From Chitinophaga polysaccharea (GTDB lineage Bacteria; Bacteroidota; Bacteroidia; Chitinophagales; Chitinophagaceae), in the NCBI RefSeq assembly GCF_007829335.1, contig NZ_VIWO01000006.1, positions 248,001 to 312,000 of the forward strand: DNA of 64,000 bases, given 5' to 3'. Position numbers and translations under genes: made by a program. Positions 46,548 through 54,936 of this stretch are shown one piece after another; the first letter of the stretch is position 1, and each line of letters begins with the position of its first letter. The notes below the pieces were generated by a model. It was not told where the DNA came from. It did not search any database and saw only the letters and a program-made list of their open reading frames with translations.

Positions 46548-47375
46548 TTATAGATGATAAAATGAGCAGGCATTACCTCCCATTATTTGTTGTTGTTCTG
46601 ATGTTGATAACGTGCTGATGAAATCGGTGACGATATGTTTCACCTCATGGTATTGTGCTGCCAGCAGACATACGGGCCAATCGGAGCCATATACCAGCCT
46701 GTTGGCGCCAAATGCCTCCAGGGCCACTTCCAGGAAGGGCCGGAAATGCGCGGGCTTCCACTGCTGCCAGTCGGCTTCTGTAACCAGTCCGCTCAACTTG
46801 CAATAGACATGCGGAGCCCGGGCGATGCGCCGCATTTGTGCGGCCCATTCTGCCAGTTCACCGGTTTTAACATACGGTTTGGCCAGGTGATCGATGATGA
46901 GCGCCTGGTCGGGAAACAGCTGTACAAACTCTTCTACGGCAGGTAACTGTTTTGGATATACGAGGATATCATACGTGAACTGGTGTTGCGCCAATGCTTT
47001 GATACCCCGGCAGAAATCTCCTCCCAGCAGGAAATTGAAATCCGGTTCTGCCTGTACAATATGACGGAAGCCTTTCAGCAGCGGGTGGCCGGCATATTGT
47101 TGCAATTGCTCATGGATGTTATCGGCCCGCAGGTCGATCCAGCCCACTACTCCCTTGATAAAGTCGTGCTTTTCGGCAAGCGACAGTAAAAAGGAAGTTT
47201 CTTCGACCGATTGATCGGCCTGTACGGCTATACAGCCATGAACACCATTATCTTCCAGCACCGGTATTAAATCTTCCGGCAAAAAATCGCGGCGGATCAC
47301 CTGCATGGATTCATCTATCCAGGCATCCCGAACCGGCTGATACTGCCAGAAATGTTGGTGTGCGTCAATAACCAT
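46548..47375 (-). CDS. Amidohydrolase, probable L-fuconolactonase
   Basis: 275 residues of the amidohydrolase_2 TIM-barrel family. The N-terminal metal motif is MVIDAHQHFWQYQP; VQADQSVEET, the GFRHIVQAEPD segment and the C-terminal YGSDWPVC Asp are typical for COG3618 lactonases acting on fuconolactone or similar deoxysugar lactones. I use the ATG at 47375: the frame opens 18 residues earlier, but that stretch is the hairpin behind the mutarotase gene. Cluster neighbours (mutarotase, dehydrogenase, permease) support the role. Confidence 0.85.
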   Translation of the reverse strand: MVIDAHQHFWQYQPVRDAWIDESMQVIRRDFLPEDLIPVLEDNGVHGCIAVQADQSVEETSFLLSLAEKHDFIKGVVGWIDLRADNIHEQLQQYAGHPLLKGFRHIVQAEPDFNFLLGGDFCRGIKALAQHQFTYDILVYPKQLPAVEEFVQLFPDQALIIDHLAKPYVKTGELAEWAAQMRRIARAPHVYCKLSGLVTEADWQQWKPAHFRPFLEVALEAFGANRLVYGSDWPVCLLAAQYHEVKHIVTDFISTLSTSEQQQIMGGNACSFYHL

Positions 47376-47393
47376 ATAAGTATTTGTGTGATA

Positions 47394-47426
47394 CTCCTGT
47401 CCCCCGCCATGCGCAGGGGACAGGAG
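47394..47426 (-). terminator. GC-rich hairpin between mutarotase and lactonase genes
   Basis: A perfect 11-bp stem (CTCCTGTCCCC with GGGGACAGGAG; 47394-47404 and 47416-47426) with an 11-nt loop, 9 nt after the mutarotase stop. No T run follows, so it may be an intercistronic stem that partially ends or stabilises the transcript. Confidence 0.55.
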
Positions 47427-47435
47427 CACATAGTA

Positions 47436-47765
47436 TTACAATGCAAAAATTTGTTCCATGATCATCCACTTCTCGCCGTTTTTGGCTACCGGCAAAGATT
47501 GCTGGTATTTCCACATCAGGTCTTCCCATACTTTTACCGCAGGGTTAGCCGCATCCATGGCTGCTTTACGTTCGAAAGAGAAAGTATCATCTACTTCCAT
47601 GATCATAAATAAACGGTTACCGATGCGGTAAATGTCCATGACCGTAATACCGGCGTCCGTAATGCTTTTCTTTATTTCGGCAGATACGTTGCGGTGATAA
47701 GCTTCGTATTCACTGATCAACTGCGGATCATCTACCAGGTCCAGTGCCAGACAATATCTTTTCAT
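47436..47765 (-). CDS. L-rhamnose/L-fucose mutarotase family protein (DUF718)
   Basis: 109 residues. The RhaM-type ferredoxin-like fold is seen in KRYCLALDLVDDPQLISEYEAYH, then ITVMDIYRIGNRLFMIMEVDDTFSFERK and KVWEDLMWKYQQ. These small enzymes interconvert the alpha and beta anomers of 6-deoxysugars. In this cluster the natural substrate would be L-fucose, though the family name comes from L-rhamnose. Cytoplasmic, full length. Confidence 0.88.
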   Translation of the reverse strand: MKRYCLALDLVDDPQLISEYEAYHRNVSAEIKKSITDAGITVMDIYRIGNRLFMIMEVDDTFSFERKAAMDAANPAVKVWEDLMWKYQQSLPVAKNGEKWMIMEQIFAL

Positions 47766-47857
47766 CCGTTAATATTTGTTTTTTAGTTGTCGGATGGAAC
47801 CTCGCATTAACATTGCCTTATGTGATGAAGAATTTATCATGCTCGGTTTCATACCGG

Positions 47858-48709
47858 TTATTTATAAGCTACTGCTGTTTGTTTGGAAGTGCCCAGGCCA
47901 TCAATGCCCAGTTCAATCACATCGCCTGCCTTCAGGTATACCTGTGGATTCATACCCAGGCCCACTCCTGCCGGTGTACCAGTAGAGATGATATCTCCCG
48001 GGAGCAAGGTCATAAACTGGCTGAGGTAAGAAACCACGTATTGTACATTGAAAATGAAGTTGGAGGTGTTGCCATCCTGCATTTTCTGGCCATTAACGGT
48101 GAGCCATAAACGAAGATTATTTACATCGGCAATTTCATCTTTGGTAGCCATCCATGGGCCCAGGGGAGCAAACGTATCGCAGCTTTTTCCTTTCACCCAT
48201 TGTCCGCCTCTTTCAATCTGGAAAGCTCTTTCGCTATAGTCGTTGTGGAGGCAATAACCGGCTACATAGTCCAGCGCATCTTTTTCCTCTACATAAGTAG
48301 CTTTTTTACCAATCACGACTACCAGTTCCACTTCCCAGTCTGTTTTTTCACTGTTGCGGGGAATTACCAGGTTATCATTAGGTCCTACCAGCGCGGTAGT
48401 GCTTTTGAAGAACACGATAGGTTCTGCGGGGATAGCAGCATTGGTTTCACGGGCGTGGTCAGCATAGTTAAGACCAATACAAATGATTTTGGAAGGACGT
48501 TGGATAGGGGCTCCGAGGCGGGTGCCTGCAGGTACCTGCGGGCATTCGCCGGCGTGCTGGGTAAACCAGGCAGCCAGGCGCTCCAGTCCATTAGTGGCAA
48601 AGAATTTCTCTCCATAGTCTTCTCCAAATGCACTCACATCAAACATACCGGCATCTGTTACAAGACCTGCTTTTTCTTCTCCCGGTAAACCGAACCTGAT
48701 CAGTTTCAT
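47858..48709 (-). CDS. Fumarylacetoacetate hydrolase family protein, probable 2,4-diketo-3-deoxy-L-fuconate hydrolase
   Basis: 283 residues. FAH fold: ICIGLNYADHARE, metal ligands in DWEVELVVVIG and NDYSERAFQ, the KGKSCDTFAPLGPW loop and STGTPAGVGLG near the C-terminus. In the oxidative fucose route of Xanthomonas and relatives, a hydrolase of this family splits 2,4-diketo-3-deoxy-L-fuconate to pyruvate and lactate. The adjacent second SDR could supply its substrate. Family certain; substrate from context. Confidence 0.85.
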   Translation of the reverse strand: MKLIRFGLPGEEKAGLVTDAGMFDVSAFGEDYGEKFFATNGLERLAAWFTQHAGECPQVPAGTRLGAPIQRPSKIICIGLNYADHARETNAAIPAEPIVFFKSTTALVGPNDNLVIPRNSEKTDWEVELVVVIGKKATYVEEKDALDYVAGYCLHNDYSERAFQIERGGQWVKGKSCDTFAPLGPWMATKDEIADVNNLRLWLTVNGQKMQDGNTSNFIFNVQYVVSYLSQFMTLLPGDIISTGTPAGVGLGMNPQVYLKAGDVIELGIDGLGTSKQTAVAYK

Positions 48710-48731
48710 TTCAATATATTTTTTATTATGC

Positions 48732-49481
48732 TTACTTAATTTCTTTCAATGTTTTTACCTGCAACCGTCCATTTTCTACATGCAGATCAATCATCGGTTC
48801 TGCCTTGTTGTCTTTTACAAAGGAGAAATACACATGATCTGGCTGACCGGTTGGTTGAATCACTCCTTTGGAACCTTTAGGAACGGCCATGAACATGCTT
48901 TTCCTGATACCGCCAAATTCCACATACAGCTCCAGGCTATCCGGTGAAGCATCGGGCTTGATTTCTGCAATGAAATCGCCGATGATGTTGCCTGACTGGA
49001 AATTTTTCTTGTATTGCTGCACCATGTCGCTGCCGGCAGATACTTTACCCAGTCCCATGGTATTTTCCATGTAGCCCCAGATACGTTCTGACGGAGAAGC
49101 AAACCATAATATCTTCAGATCATTTTTATCACTCACGGAGGCGTGATAATAACGTGGCTGGTGGTTAGCTTTCAATACGCCGATATAACAGCTGTTTGGC
49201 GCATCCCACAACACTTTGTACAGGTCGGCATCTGATATCTCTTTTAAAATAGTTTGTTCAAAGGTCTTTTCCTTGGTCTGACCATTCAGCTGGAAGTTGA
49301 TGGTGACCAACGCCGTATCTTTATCCCGGTTAGCAATACTAACCGCTATTTTTCCTGCGGGTGTAGCCGGTACCACGGCAGATGTATCTGCGCCGGGTTT
49401 ACTGTTTGCAGATTGATTGCCGCTGTTACAGGCAGTAAATATGGCCAATGCGATTGTCAGCCCTATCCGAAATTGTTGCAT
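48732..49481 (-). CDS. Lipoprotein of unknown function in fucose-type cluster
   Basis: 249 residues from the ATG at 49481. Lipoprotein signal (MQQFRIGLTIALAIFTAC, lipobox Cys18) followed by a Ser/Asn/Pro-rich linker and a beta-rich domain with no family I recognise (KIAVSIANRDKDTALVTINF, WDAPNSCYIGVLKANHQPRYYH). The frame runs 19 residues further up, but a TATCTTTC promoter box lies in that stretch. It sits among catabolic genes, so a periplasmic sugar-related role is possible. Confidence 0.7.
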   Translation of the reverse strand: MQQFRIGLTIALAIFTACNSGNQSANSKPGADTSAVVPATPAGKIAVSIANRDKDTALVTINFQLNGQTKEKTFEQTILKEISDADLYKVLWDAPNSCYIGVLKANHQPRYYHASVSDKNDLKILWFASPSERIWGYMENTMGLGKVSAGSDMVQQYKKNFQSGNIIGDFIAEIKPDASPDSLELYVEFGGIRKSMFMAVPKGSKGVIQPTGQPDHVYFSFVKDNKAEPMIDLHVENGRLQVKTLKEIK

Positions 49482-49513
49482 GATATAATTAAAAATTAAT
49501 GAATGAATAAATC

Positions 49514-49521
49514 GAAAGATA
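49514..49521 (-). promoter_or_regulatory. Candidate -7 promoter box before the lipoprotein gene
   Basis: The minus strand reads TATCTTTC, 7 of 8 matches to TAnnTTTG, 32 nt upstream of the chosen start at 49481. It suggests an internal promoter within the cluster. Confidence 0.4.
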
Positions 49522-49555
49522 CGGGTAATCGTCCGCACTTTGATACCCCATTCTA

Positions 49556-50341
49556 TTAATTATTCAACCTGATAAAACCACCATCAATAGGATAATCGGT
49601 ACCGGTAATAAATCCTGCTTCATCGGAGCAGAGATATAATGCCAGGTTACCTACTTCCACGGGTTTGGCCATGCGCCCGATAGGCTGTGTTTTACTCAGT
49701 TTTTCAAACATTTCCGCCTCTTTACCGGGATAGTTTTTGGCAATAAACCCGTCTACAAACGGCGTATGCACCCTGGCAGGAGATATGCAGTTGCAGCGGA
49801 TATTGGCGCCCAGGTAGTCTTTCGCCACGGATAAAGTGAGCGTTAATACGGCTCCTTTACTCATAGAGTAGGCCAGCCGGTCTGGTATGCCCACGCTGGA
49901 AGCAATGGAGGCTACGTTGAGGATGACCCCGCCGCCTTGCGCTTTCATTTGTTTAATTACTGCATACATGCAGTTATAAGTCCCTTTTACATTGACCTGG
50001 TATACCCGGTCGAAGTCCTGTTCTGTAGTATTCTCCAAATTCCCCACATGTGCAATACCGGCGCAATTCACCAGGATATCCAGTTTTCCGGCTGTTTTCA
50101 CAATACCATCCATTACCCGGATCACTGCTGCCTGATCGGCCACATTGCAGGCATGTACCGTAGCCTGACCGCCTGCCGCCCTGATTTCCTCCGCTGTAGT
50201 CTTCCCGCCATCTTCATTCAACTCCAGGATATGCACCTGTGCACCCTGTGCGCCAAATGTTTTCGCTATTGCCTGTCCTATGCCGCTACCACCACCTGTG
50301 ATAACCGCCACTTTACTATCTAATCTGAACAGTTCCATCAT
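49556..50341 (-). CDS. SDR oxidoreductase, probable 2-keto-3-deoxy-L-fuconate 4-dehydrogenase
   Basis: 261 residues, classical SDR: ITGGGSGIGQAIAKTFG, NCAG, catalytic Ser in NVASIASSVG and YSMSKGAV, C-terminal GTDYPIDGGF. It is the first gene of the fucose-type cluster and, with the FAH hydrolase, would provide the last two steps (oxidation at C4, then cleavage). The start may be either of two adjacent ATG codons (50341 or 50338). SDR substrates are hard to read from sequence; the role depends on the cluster. Confidence 0.8.
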   Translation of the reverse strand: MMELFRLDSKVAVITGGGSGIGQAIAKTFGAQGAQVHILELNEDGGKTTAEEIRAAGGQATVHACNVADQAAVIRVMDGIVKTAGKLDILVNCAGIAHVGNLENTTEQDFDRVYQVNVKGTYNCMYAVIKQMKAQGGGVILNVASIASSVGIPDRLAYSMSKGAVLTLTLSVAKDYLGANIRCNCISPARVHTPFVDGFIAKNYPGKEAEMFEKLSKTQPIGRMAKPVEVGNLALYLCSDEAGFITGTDYPIDGGFIRLNN

Positions 50342-50424
50342 TAAAAATTTTAAGGGTTCTAAAATACCTATTAATATAAGGCGATTACAATTGTATTTTC
50401 ACTGTATTTCATACTTTCTTGCCT

Positions 50425-50432
50425 TATTTTCG
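50425..50432 (+). promoter_or_regulatory. Candidate -7 promoter box for VanX-like gene
   Basis: TATTTTCG, 7 of 8 matches to TAnnTTTG, in the word TTATTTTCGCA that also precedes mgtE; 53 nt before the start codon. Confidence 0.35.
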
Positions 50433-50485
50433 CAAAATTCAATAATTAGGCGCGAATTTGATGCTTTTTTGAGAATTTTAAGGAC

Positions 50486-51163
50486 ATGAGAATACGATTG
50501 CTATTACCACTGCTGGGCGCTATTATCAGCCAGGCAAACGCCCAGAAAATACCTGTTAACAAGTACGGATTAGCGGTGCTCAACACCCAGCAACAATACG
50601 AACAATTGGTAAAAAATGACAGCAATCAACAGCTGGTAAACCTGGAGCATTATATCCCCGGTATCAAAAAAGATATACGGTATGCTACCACGAATAATTT
50701 TACCAAACAACGCCTGTATACCCGGACCGATATTTACCTGCGGCTACCCGCTGCCAAAGCGCTGAAGGCCGTCCAGGAAGCCTTACGGAAAAAAGGGTAC
50801 GGGTTATTAATATATGATGCGTACCGCCCCTATCATGTAACGGAGGCCATGTTTAAAATAGTGCCCAACGATCTGTATGCCGCCGATCCCCGCAAAGGAT
50901 CAGGGCACAACCGTGGCGTGGCCGTAGACCTCAGCATGGTAGATCTGACAACCAATAAGCCCGTGGCCATGCCTACGGACTTCGATGATTTTACGCTGAA
51001 AGCACATGAAAACTATACACCTGCCGACCCGGGGGTGACAGCCAACCGCAAACTACTGCGGGATACCATGAAACAACATGGATTTAAGGGAAGTTCTACG
51101 GAATGGTGGCATTATTACCTGCCCGATTATAAAAAATATCCCCTGATGGATATCTTCTTTTAA
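50486..51163 (+). CDS. D-alanyl-D-alanine dipeptidase (VanX/DdpX family)
   Basis: 225 residues with a signal peptide (cleavage near ANAQK), hence periplasmic, unlike cytoplasmic VanX of glycopeptide resistance. Zinc-peptidase motifs: YDAYRP, SGHNRGVAVD (His and Asp ligands) and EWWHYYLP (Glu base, His ligand). It likely recycles D-Ala-D-Ala from peptidoglycan. No vanA/vanH or other resistance genes are near, so resistance is not implied. It ends 2 nt before the convergent lipoprotein gene. Confidence 0.92.
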   Translation: MRIRLLLPLLGAIISQANAQKIPVNKYGLAVLNTQQQYEQLVKNDSNQQLVNLEHYIPGIKKDIRYATTNNFTKQRLYTRTDIYLRLPAAKALKAVQEALRKKGYGLLIYDAYRPYHVTEAMFKIVPNDLYAADPRKGSGHNRGVAVDLSMVDLTTNKPVAMPTDFDDFTLKAHENYTPADPGVTANRKLLRDTMKQHGFKGSSTEWWHYYLPDYKKYPLMDIFF

Positions 51164-51165
51164 CA

Positions 51166-51558
51166 TCAACGGATAAAAACAGTGTCTATGCGATTGGGTA
51201 CTCCCTTCCACTTTATATAATAAGTACCGGCAGCACTGGGGGTAAACACAAAATTTTTGGTAGCAGAGATCGGCATGAGGATGCAGGCAGTACAGGTATT
51301 CAGAACAGATTCCGCCCCTACAACAACGGTATCTTTATCTTTTGTTAATATAAATTTATTGATAGCATAACAACCATGGGGAAACACACAGGTAACATCA
51401 AAAAAGGCAGTGCCCTGTTGTCCTGCTTCTCCCCGGCTGGTGCCTATATATCTGACGCCGTTGATATCAGCCATGCCATATCGGGAGCAGTTATCACTGT
51501 CTTTCTTACAGGCAGGGAATATCAATAATACTATTAGTAGTATAAATGCTGTTTTCAT
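51166..51558 (-). CDS. Small lipoprotein, unknown function
   Basis: 130 residues. Lipoprotein signal (ILLIVLLIFPAC, lipobox Cys17, then Lys-Lys-Asp-Ser-Asp). The mature part has several further cysteines (NCSRYG, VTCVFPHGC, NTCTAC) and a beta-sandwich-like end (FTPSAAGTYYIKWKG). No named family recognised. The 40-bp palindrome behind leuA lies 48 bp upstream of its start. Confidence 0.68.
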   Translation of the reverse strand: MKTAFILLIVLLIFPACKKDSDNCSRYGMADINGVRYIGTSRGEAGQQGTAFFDVTCVFPHGCYAINKFILTKDKDTVVVGAESVLNTCTACILMPISATKNFVFTPSAAGTYYIKWKGVPNRIDTVFIR

Positions 51559-51605
51559 CGGGTTGTATTATATATCTGTATAACGTGAACCCGCGTTAAA
51601 AGTTA

Positions 51606-51645
51606 CAGGGGTGATCTGAACGGACGTCCGTTCAGATCACCCCTG
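51606..51645. repeat. 40-bp perfect palindrome behind leuA
   Basis: Bases 51606-51625 are the exact reverse complement of 51626-51645, with no spacer; the centre is GAACGGACGTCCGTTC. It lies 20 bp after the leuA stop (minus strand) and 48 bp before the lipoprotein start. No T run on either side. It may be the leu operon terminator, or an operator for the lipoprotein gene. Confidence 0.8.
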
Positions 51646-51664
51646 TTCAATGCTATCGTATAAC

Positions 51665-53170
51665 TTAATATATCTTATTCAGGGCATCTACATAAGCATG
51701 TACAGAAGCATTTACGATATCGGTAGAGATACCGAAACCATAGTACGACATACCGTTATGTTTCACCCGCATATTTACTTTACTTACGTCTTCGCTACCG
51801 CCGCGCATAGACTGGATATTGAATTCGTCCAGTTCAATCTCATCTTTCACAATATTATGAATAGCGTTGATGGTAGCATTTACCGGGCCATTGCCGGCTG
51901 CGCTGGCTTCTCTTTCTTCCCCATTGATTTTGAGTTTTACGGTCGCCATCGGGCGGAGCGGATCACCACATACCACCTGTAACAGGGTTACCTTGATCGC
52001 TTTATCATCGTAATTCTTTTCGTCGCCATCGCCCATGAGCTGTAACAGGTCGGCATCGCTGATTTCCTTTTTGGAATCGGCCAATACCAGGAAGCGCTGG
52101 TATACTTCATCAACGTTTACGATATCGAGATTGTAGCCCAGGCGCTGCAGGTGGTGCTTCAGGGCATGCCGTCCGCTGCGGGCAGTGAGAATAATGGAGT
52201 TGGAGTTGATACCTACGTCTTCCGGATTCAGAATTTCGTAGTTTTCGCGGTGTTTCAGTACCCCATCCTGGTGAATACCGGAGCTGTGTGCAAACGCATT
52301 ACGGCCTACAATTGCTTTATTAGGCTGTACCGGCATATGCATCATGGTTTCTACGAGATTACTGATTTCGTAGATACCTTTTGAGTTGATGTTGGTATGA
52401 TATCCCAGCGCATGGTGCGTTTTCAGGATCATGGCCACTTCTTCGAGTGAAGTATTACCGGCACGTTCGCCGATACCATTGATGGTACATTCTACCTGGC
52501 GGGCGCCATTCACTACACCGGCAATGGTATTGGCAGTGGCCAGTCCCAGGTCGTTGTGGCAATGTACGGAGATAATCGCTTTATCGATATTGGATACGTG
52601 ATCTACCAGGTATTTGATTTTAGCGCCGTATTGATCCGGGAGGCAATACCCGTTGGTATCGGGGATATTTACGGTGGTGGCACCTGCTGCAATCACCGCC
52701 TCGATCATACGGGCCAGGTATTCGTTGTCGGCGCGACCGGCGTCTTCTGCATAAAATTCCACATCATCAGTAAACTTGCGGGCATATTTCACTGCGGCTA
52801 CCGCACGTTCCAGGATTTCGTCCCGGGTACTGTTGAATTTATACTTGATGTGCATATCAGAAGAACCGATACCAGTGTGGATACGTCCGCGTTTAGCAAA
52901 ACGCAACGCATCGGCGGCGGCGTCAATATCTTTGGTATTGGCGCGGGTAAGGGCGCAGATAACGGGTTCCGATACTGCTTTGGATATTTCCACTACGCTC
53001 TGGAAATCGCCAGGGCTGGAAATGGGGAAACCGGCTTCGATAATATCTACGCCTAAAGCTTCCAGTTTTTTCGCTACTTCAATTTTTTCTACAGTTGTCA
53101 GCTGACAGCCAGGAACTTGTTCTCCATCACGCAAGGTGGTATCAAAGACGTATACACGATTTTTATCCAT
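51665..53170 (-). CDS. leuA: 2-isopropylmalate synthase
   Basis: 501 residues. Condenses acetyl-CoA with 2-oxoisovalerate, the first committed step to leucine. TIM-barrel motifs [12 protein letters not shown] at the N-terminus, [13 protein letters not shown] (metal-binding His-x-His) and [16 protein letters not shown]; the C-terminal LeuA dimer/allosteric domain (about 390-501) includes [11 protein letters not shown]. Last gene of the operon leuC-methyltransferase-leuD-leuB-leuA, 27 bp after leuB. Feedback by leucine is expected from the family. Confidence 0.95.
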   Translation of the reverse strand: MDKNRVYVFDTTLRDGEQVPGCQLTTVEKIEVAKKLEALGVDIIEAGFPISSPGDFQSVVEISKAVSEPVICALTRANTKDIDAAADALRFAKRGRIHTGIGSSDMHIKYKFNSTRDEILERAVAAVKYARKFTDDVEFYAEDAGRADNEYLARMIEAVIAAGATTVNIPDTNGYCLPDQYGAKIKYLVDHVSNIDKAIISVHCHNDLGLATANTIAGVVNGARQVECTINGIGERAGNTSLEEVAMILKTHHALGYHTNINSKGIYEISNLVETMMHMPVQPNKAIVGRNAFAHSSGIHQDGVLKHRENYEILNPEDVGINSNSIILTARSGRHALKHHLQRLGYNLDIVNVDEVYQRFLVLADSKKEISDADLLQLMGDGDEKNYDDKAIKVTLLQVVCGDPLRPMATVKLKINGEEREASAAGNGPVNATINAIHNIVKDEIELDEFNIQSMRGGSEDVSKVNMRVKHNGMSYYGFGISTDIVNASVHAYVDALNKIY

Positions 53171-53197
53171 GATAGGTGTAATAATTTTATTGAATGA

Positions 53198-54277
53198 TTA
53201 ATTCAGATTCTCTAATACTTTGGCACCCATTGCATCGGTGCCCATGATACAATCGTTAACGGTATGTTTGTTGGCAATATCCATTGTCCTGAAACCTTGT
53301 TTGAGTGTAGCTTCTACCGCTTTAATCACCCGTTGTGATTCGGTTTTCAGCCCAAAGGAAATATCCAGCAGCAGGGCGGCAGATAAGATAGACGCCAGCG
53401 GGTTGGCAATACCTTTACCGGCAATATCATGTGCAGAACCGTGGATAGGCTCATAAAATCCGGTGCTGTCACCTACGGAAGCAGATGCCAGCATCCCCAT
53501 GGAACCAGCTATCTGTGACGCTTCATCGGTGAGGATATCCCCAAACAGGTTACCGGTTACCACTACATCAAAGCGTTTAGGATCTTTAATCAGCTGCATA
53601 GCGGCATTATCAATAAACATGTGCTCTGTTTCCACATCTGGATATTCTTTGGCCACTTCCTGTACTACTTCTCTCCAGAGGCGGCTGGCTTCCAGTACGT
53701 TTGCTTTATCTACGGAGCAAAGCTTTTTACGGCGGGTACGGGCAGCTTCATATGCTTTGCGGGCAATACGCTCTACTTCGTAGCGATGATAGATCATGAG
53801 ATCGGAAGCGGTATTACGGTCGGCAGTCCTGATCTTTTCTCCGAAATACACATCCCCGGTCAGTTCCCGGAAGAAGAGGATATCCGCTCCACGCAGTATT
53901 TCCGGCTTAATGCTGGAAGCTTCCAGCAGCTCATCAAACAACTTTATCGGGCGAAGATTAGCATATAATCCCAGTTCTTTCCTGATTTTCAGCAATCCCT
54001 GTTCTGGTCTTACTTTCAGAGTAGGATCGTTGTCGTATTTGGCATGACCGATAGCCCCGAAGAGGATGGCATCTGAACGCCTGGCCTTTTCTAACGTTTC
54101 GTCGGGAAGCGGGTTACCCGTAGCTTCAATTGCTACGTGTCCCATGATCCCTTCTTCGAAAGTGAAAGTGTGATGATAGTTTTGTGCAATCGCCATCAGT
54201 ACTTTCTGTCCCCATGCCGTCACTTCCTGTCCGATCCCATCACCGGGTATTACTAATATTTTCTTGTCAACGCCCAT
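53198..54277 (-). CDS. leuB: 3-isopropylmalate dehydrogenase
   Basis: 359 residues. NAD-dependent oxidative decarboxylation of 3-isopropylmalate to 2-oxoisocaproate. Motifs: VIPGDGIGQEV, the substrate-binding LRPIKL and FFRELTGDVYFG, VDKANVLEASRLWR, the Mg-binding VTGNLFGDILTDEAS, and NAD loop EPIHGSAHDIAGKGIANP. It lies 44 bp behind leuD and 27 bp before leuA. Confidence 0.96.
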   Translation of the reverse strand: MGVDKKILVIPGDGIGQEVTAWGQKVLMAIAQNYHHTFTFEEGIMGHVAIEATGNPLPDETLEKARRSDAILFGAIGHAKYDNDPTLKVRPEQGLLKIRKELGLYANLRPIKLFDELLEASSIKPEILRGADILFFRELTGDVYFGEKIRTADRNTASDLMIYHRYEVERIARKAYEAARTRRKKLCSVDKANVLEASRLWREVVQEVAKEYPDVETEHMFIDNAAMQLIKDPKRFDVVVTGNLFGDILTDEASQIAGSMGMLASASVGDSTGFYEPIHGSAHDIAGKGIANPLASILSAALLLDISFGLKTESQRVIKAVEATLKQGFRTMDIANKHTVNDCIMGTDAMGAKVLENLN

Positions 54278-54321
54278 AAAGCTTTATTTTGTTAGCTGTT
54301 TTTTTCGTTAGTATTTAACGG

Positions 54322-54921
54322 TTAGAAATTAAATGGTCTGGTGGTTTCGTATTGTTCGATTTCCTTACGGAGACTGAGCAGGTAATCGATATCATCGTAA
54401 CCGTTCATTAAACAGGTTTTTTTATACTGGTTAATGTCGAAGCTTTCTTTTTCGCCGGTAGCCACAATGCGGATAAACTGGTTTTCGAGATCTACTTCCA
54501 GCGCTGCTTTAGGATTGGCGGAAATGGCTTCAAATATTTTGTCGAGGAAAGCCTCTGTTACCTGGATGGGCAGGATGAAGTTGTTGAGGGCGTTATTTTT
54601 GAAGATGTCTGCAAAAAAGCTGCTCACTACTACTTTAAACCCTGCGTCGGCAATAGCCCAGGCTGCGTGTTCGCGGGAAGATCCACATCCGAAATTCTTT
54701 CCTGCTACCAGGATTTCACCGCTGTAGAGCGGGTTGTTCATGACAAAGTCGGCCTTAGGTGTATTATCGGCTTCGTAACGCCAGTCGCGGAACAGGTTTT
54801 CCCCGAAGCCTTCCCGGGTAGTAGCCTTCAGGAATCGTGCCGGGATGATCTGGTCGGTATCTATATTTTCGATCGGTACAGGTACCGCAGGTGAAACGAG
54901 ATGTTGGAATATTTTACTCAT
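54322..54921 (-). CDS. leuD: 3-isopropylmalate dehydratase small subunit
   Basis: 199 residues. Swivel-domain subunit that pairs with LeuC to isomerise 2- to 3-isopropylmalate. Motifs: [14 protein letters not shown] at the N-terminus and [17 protein letters not shown] in the middle. The gene is split from leuC by a methyltransferase gene, which starts 15 bp upstream of the leuD start; normally leuC and leuD are adjacent. Confidence 0.96.
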   Translation of the reverse strand: MSKIFQHLVSPAVPVPIENIDTDQIIPARFLKATTREGFGENLFRDWRYEADNTPKADFVMNNPLYSGEILVAGKNFGCGSSREHAAWAIADAGFKVVVSSFFADIFKNNALNNFILPIQVTEAFLDKIFEAISANPKAALEVDLENQFIRIVATGEKESFDINQYKKTCLMNGYDDIDYLLSLRKEIEQYETTRPFNF

Positions 54922-54936
54922 GGTGAATATTACATT

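Noticed and set aside
46548-47429. 18-residue N-terminal extension of the lactonase
   Set aside because: The extra codons are made of the GC-rich hairpin behind the mutarotase gene; the family N-terminus MVIDAHQHFW begins at 47375.
50486-51163. Vancomycin resistance gene vanX
   Set aside because: The protein has a signal peptide and no vanH/vanA neighbours; a peptidoglycan recycling dipeptidase is more likely.
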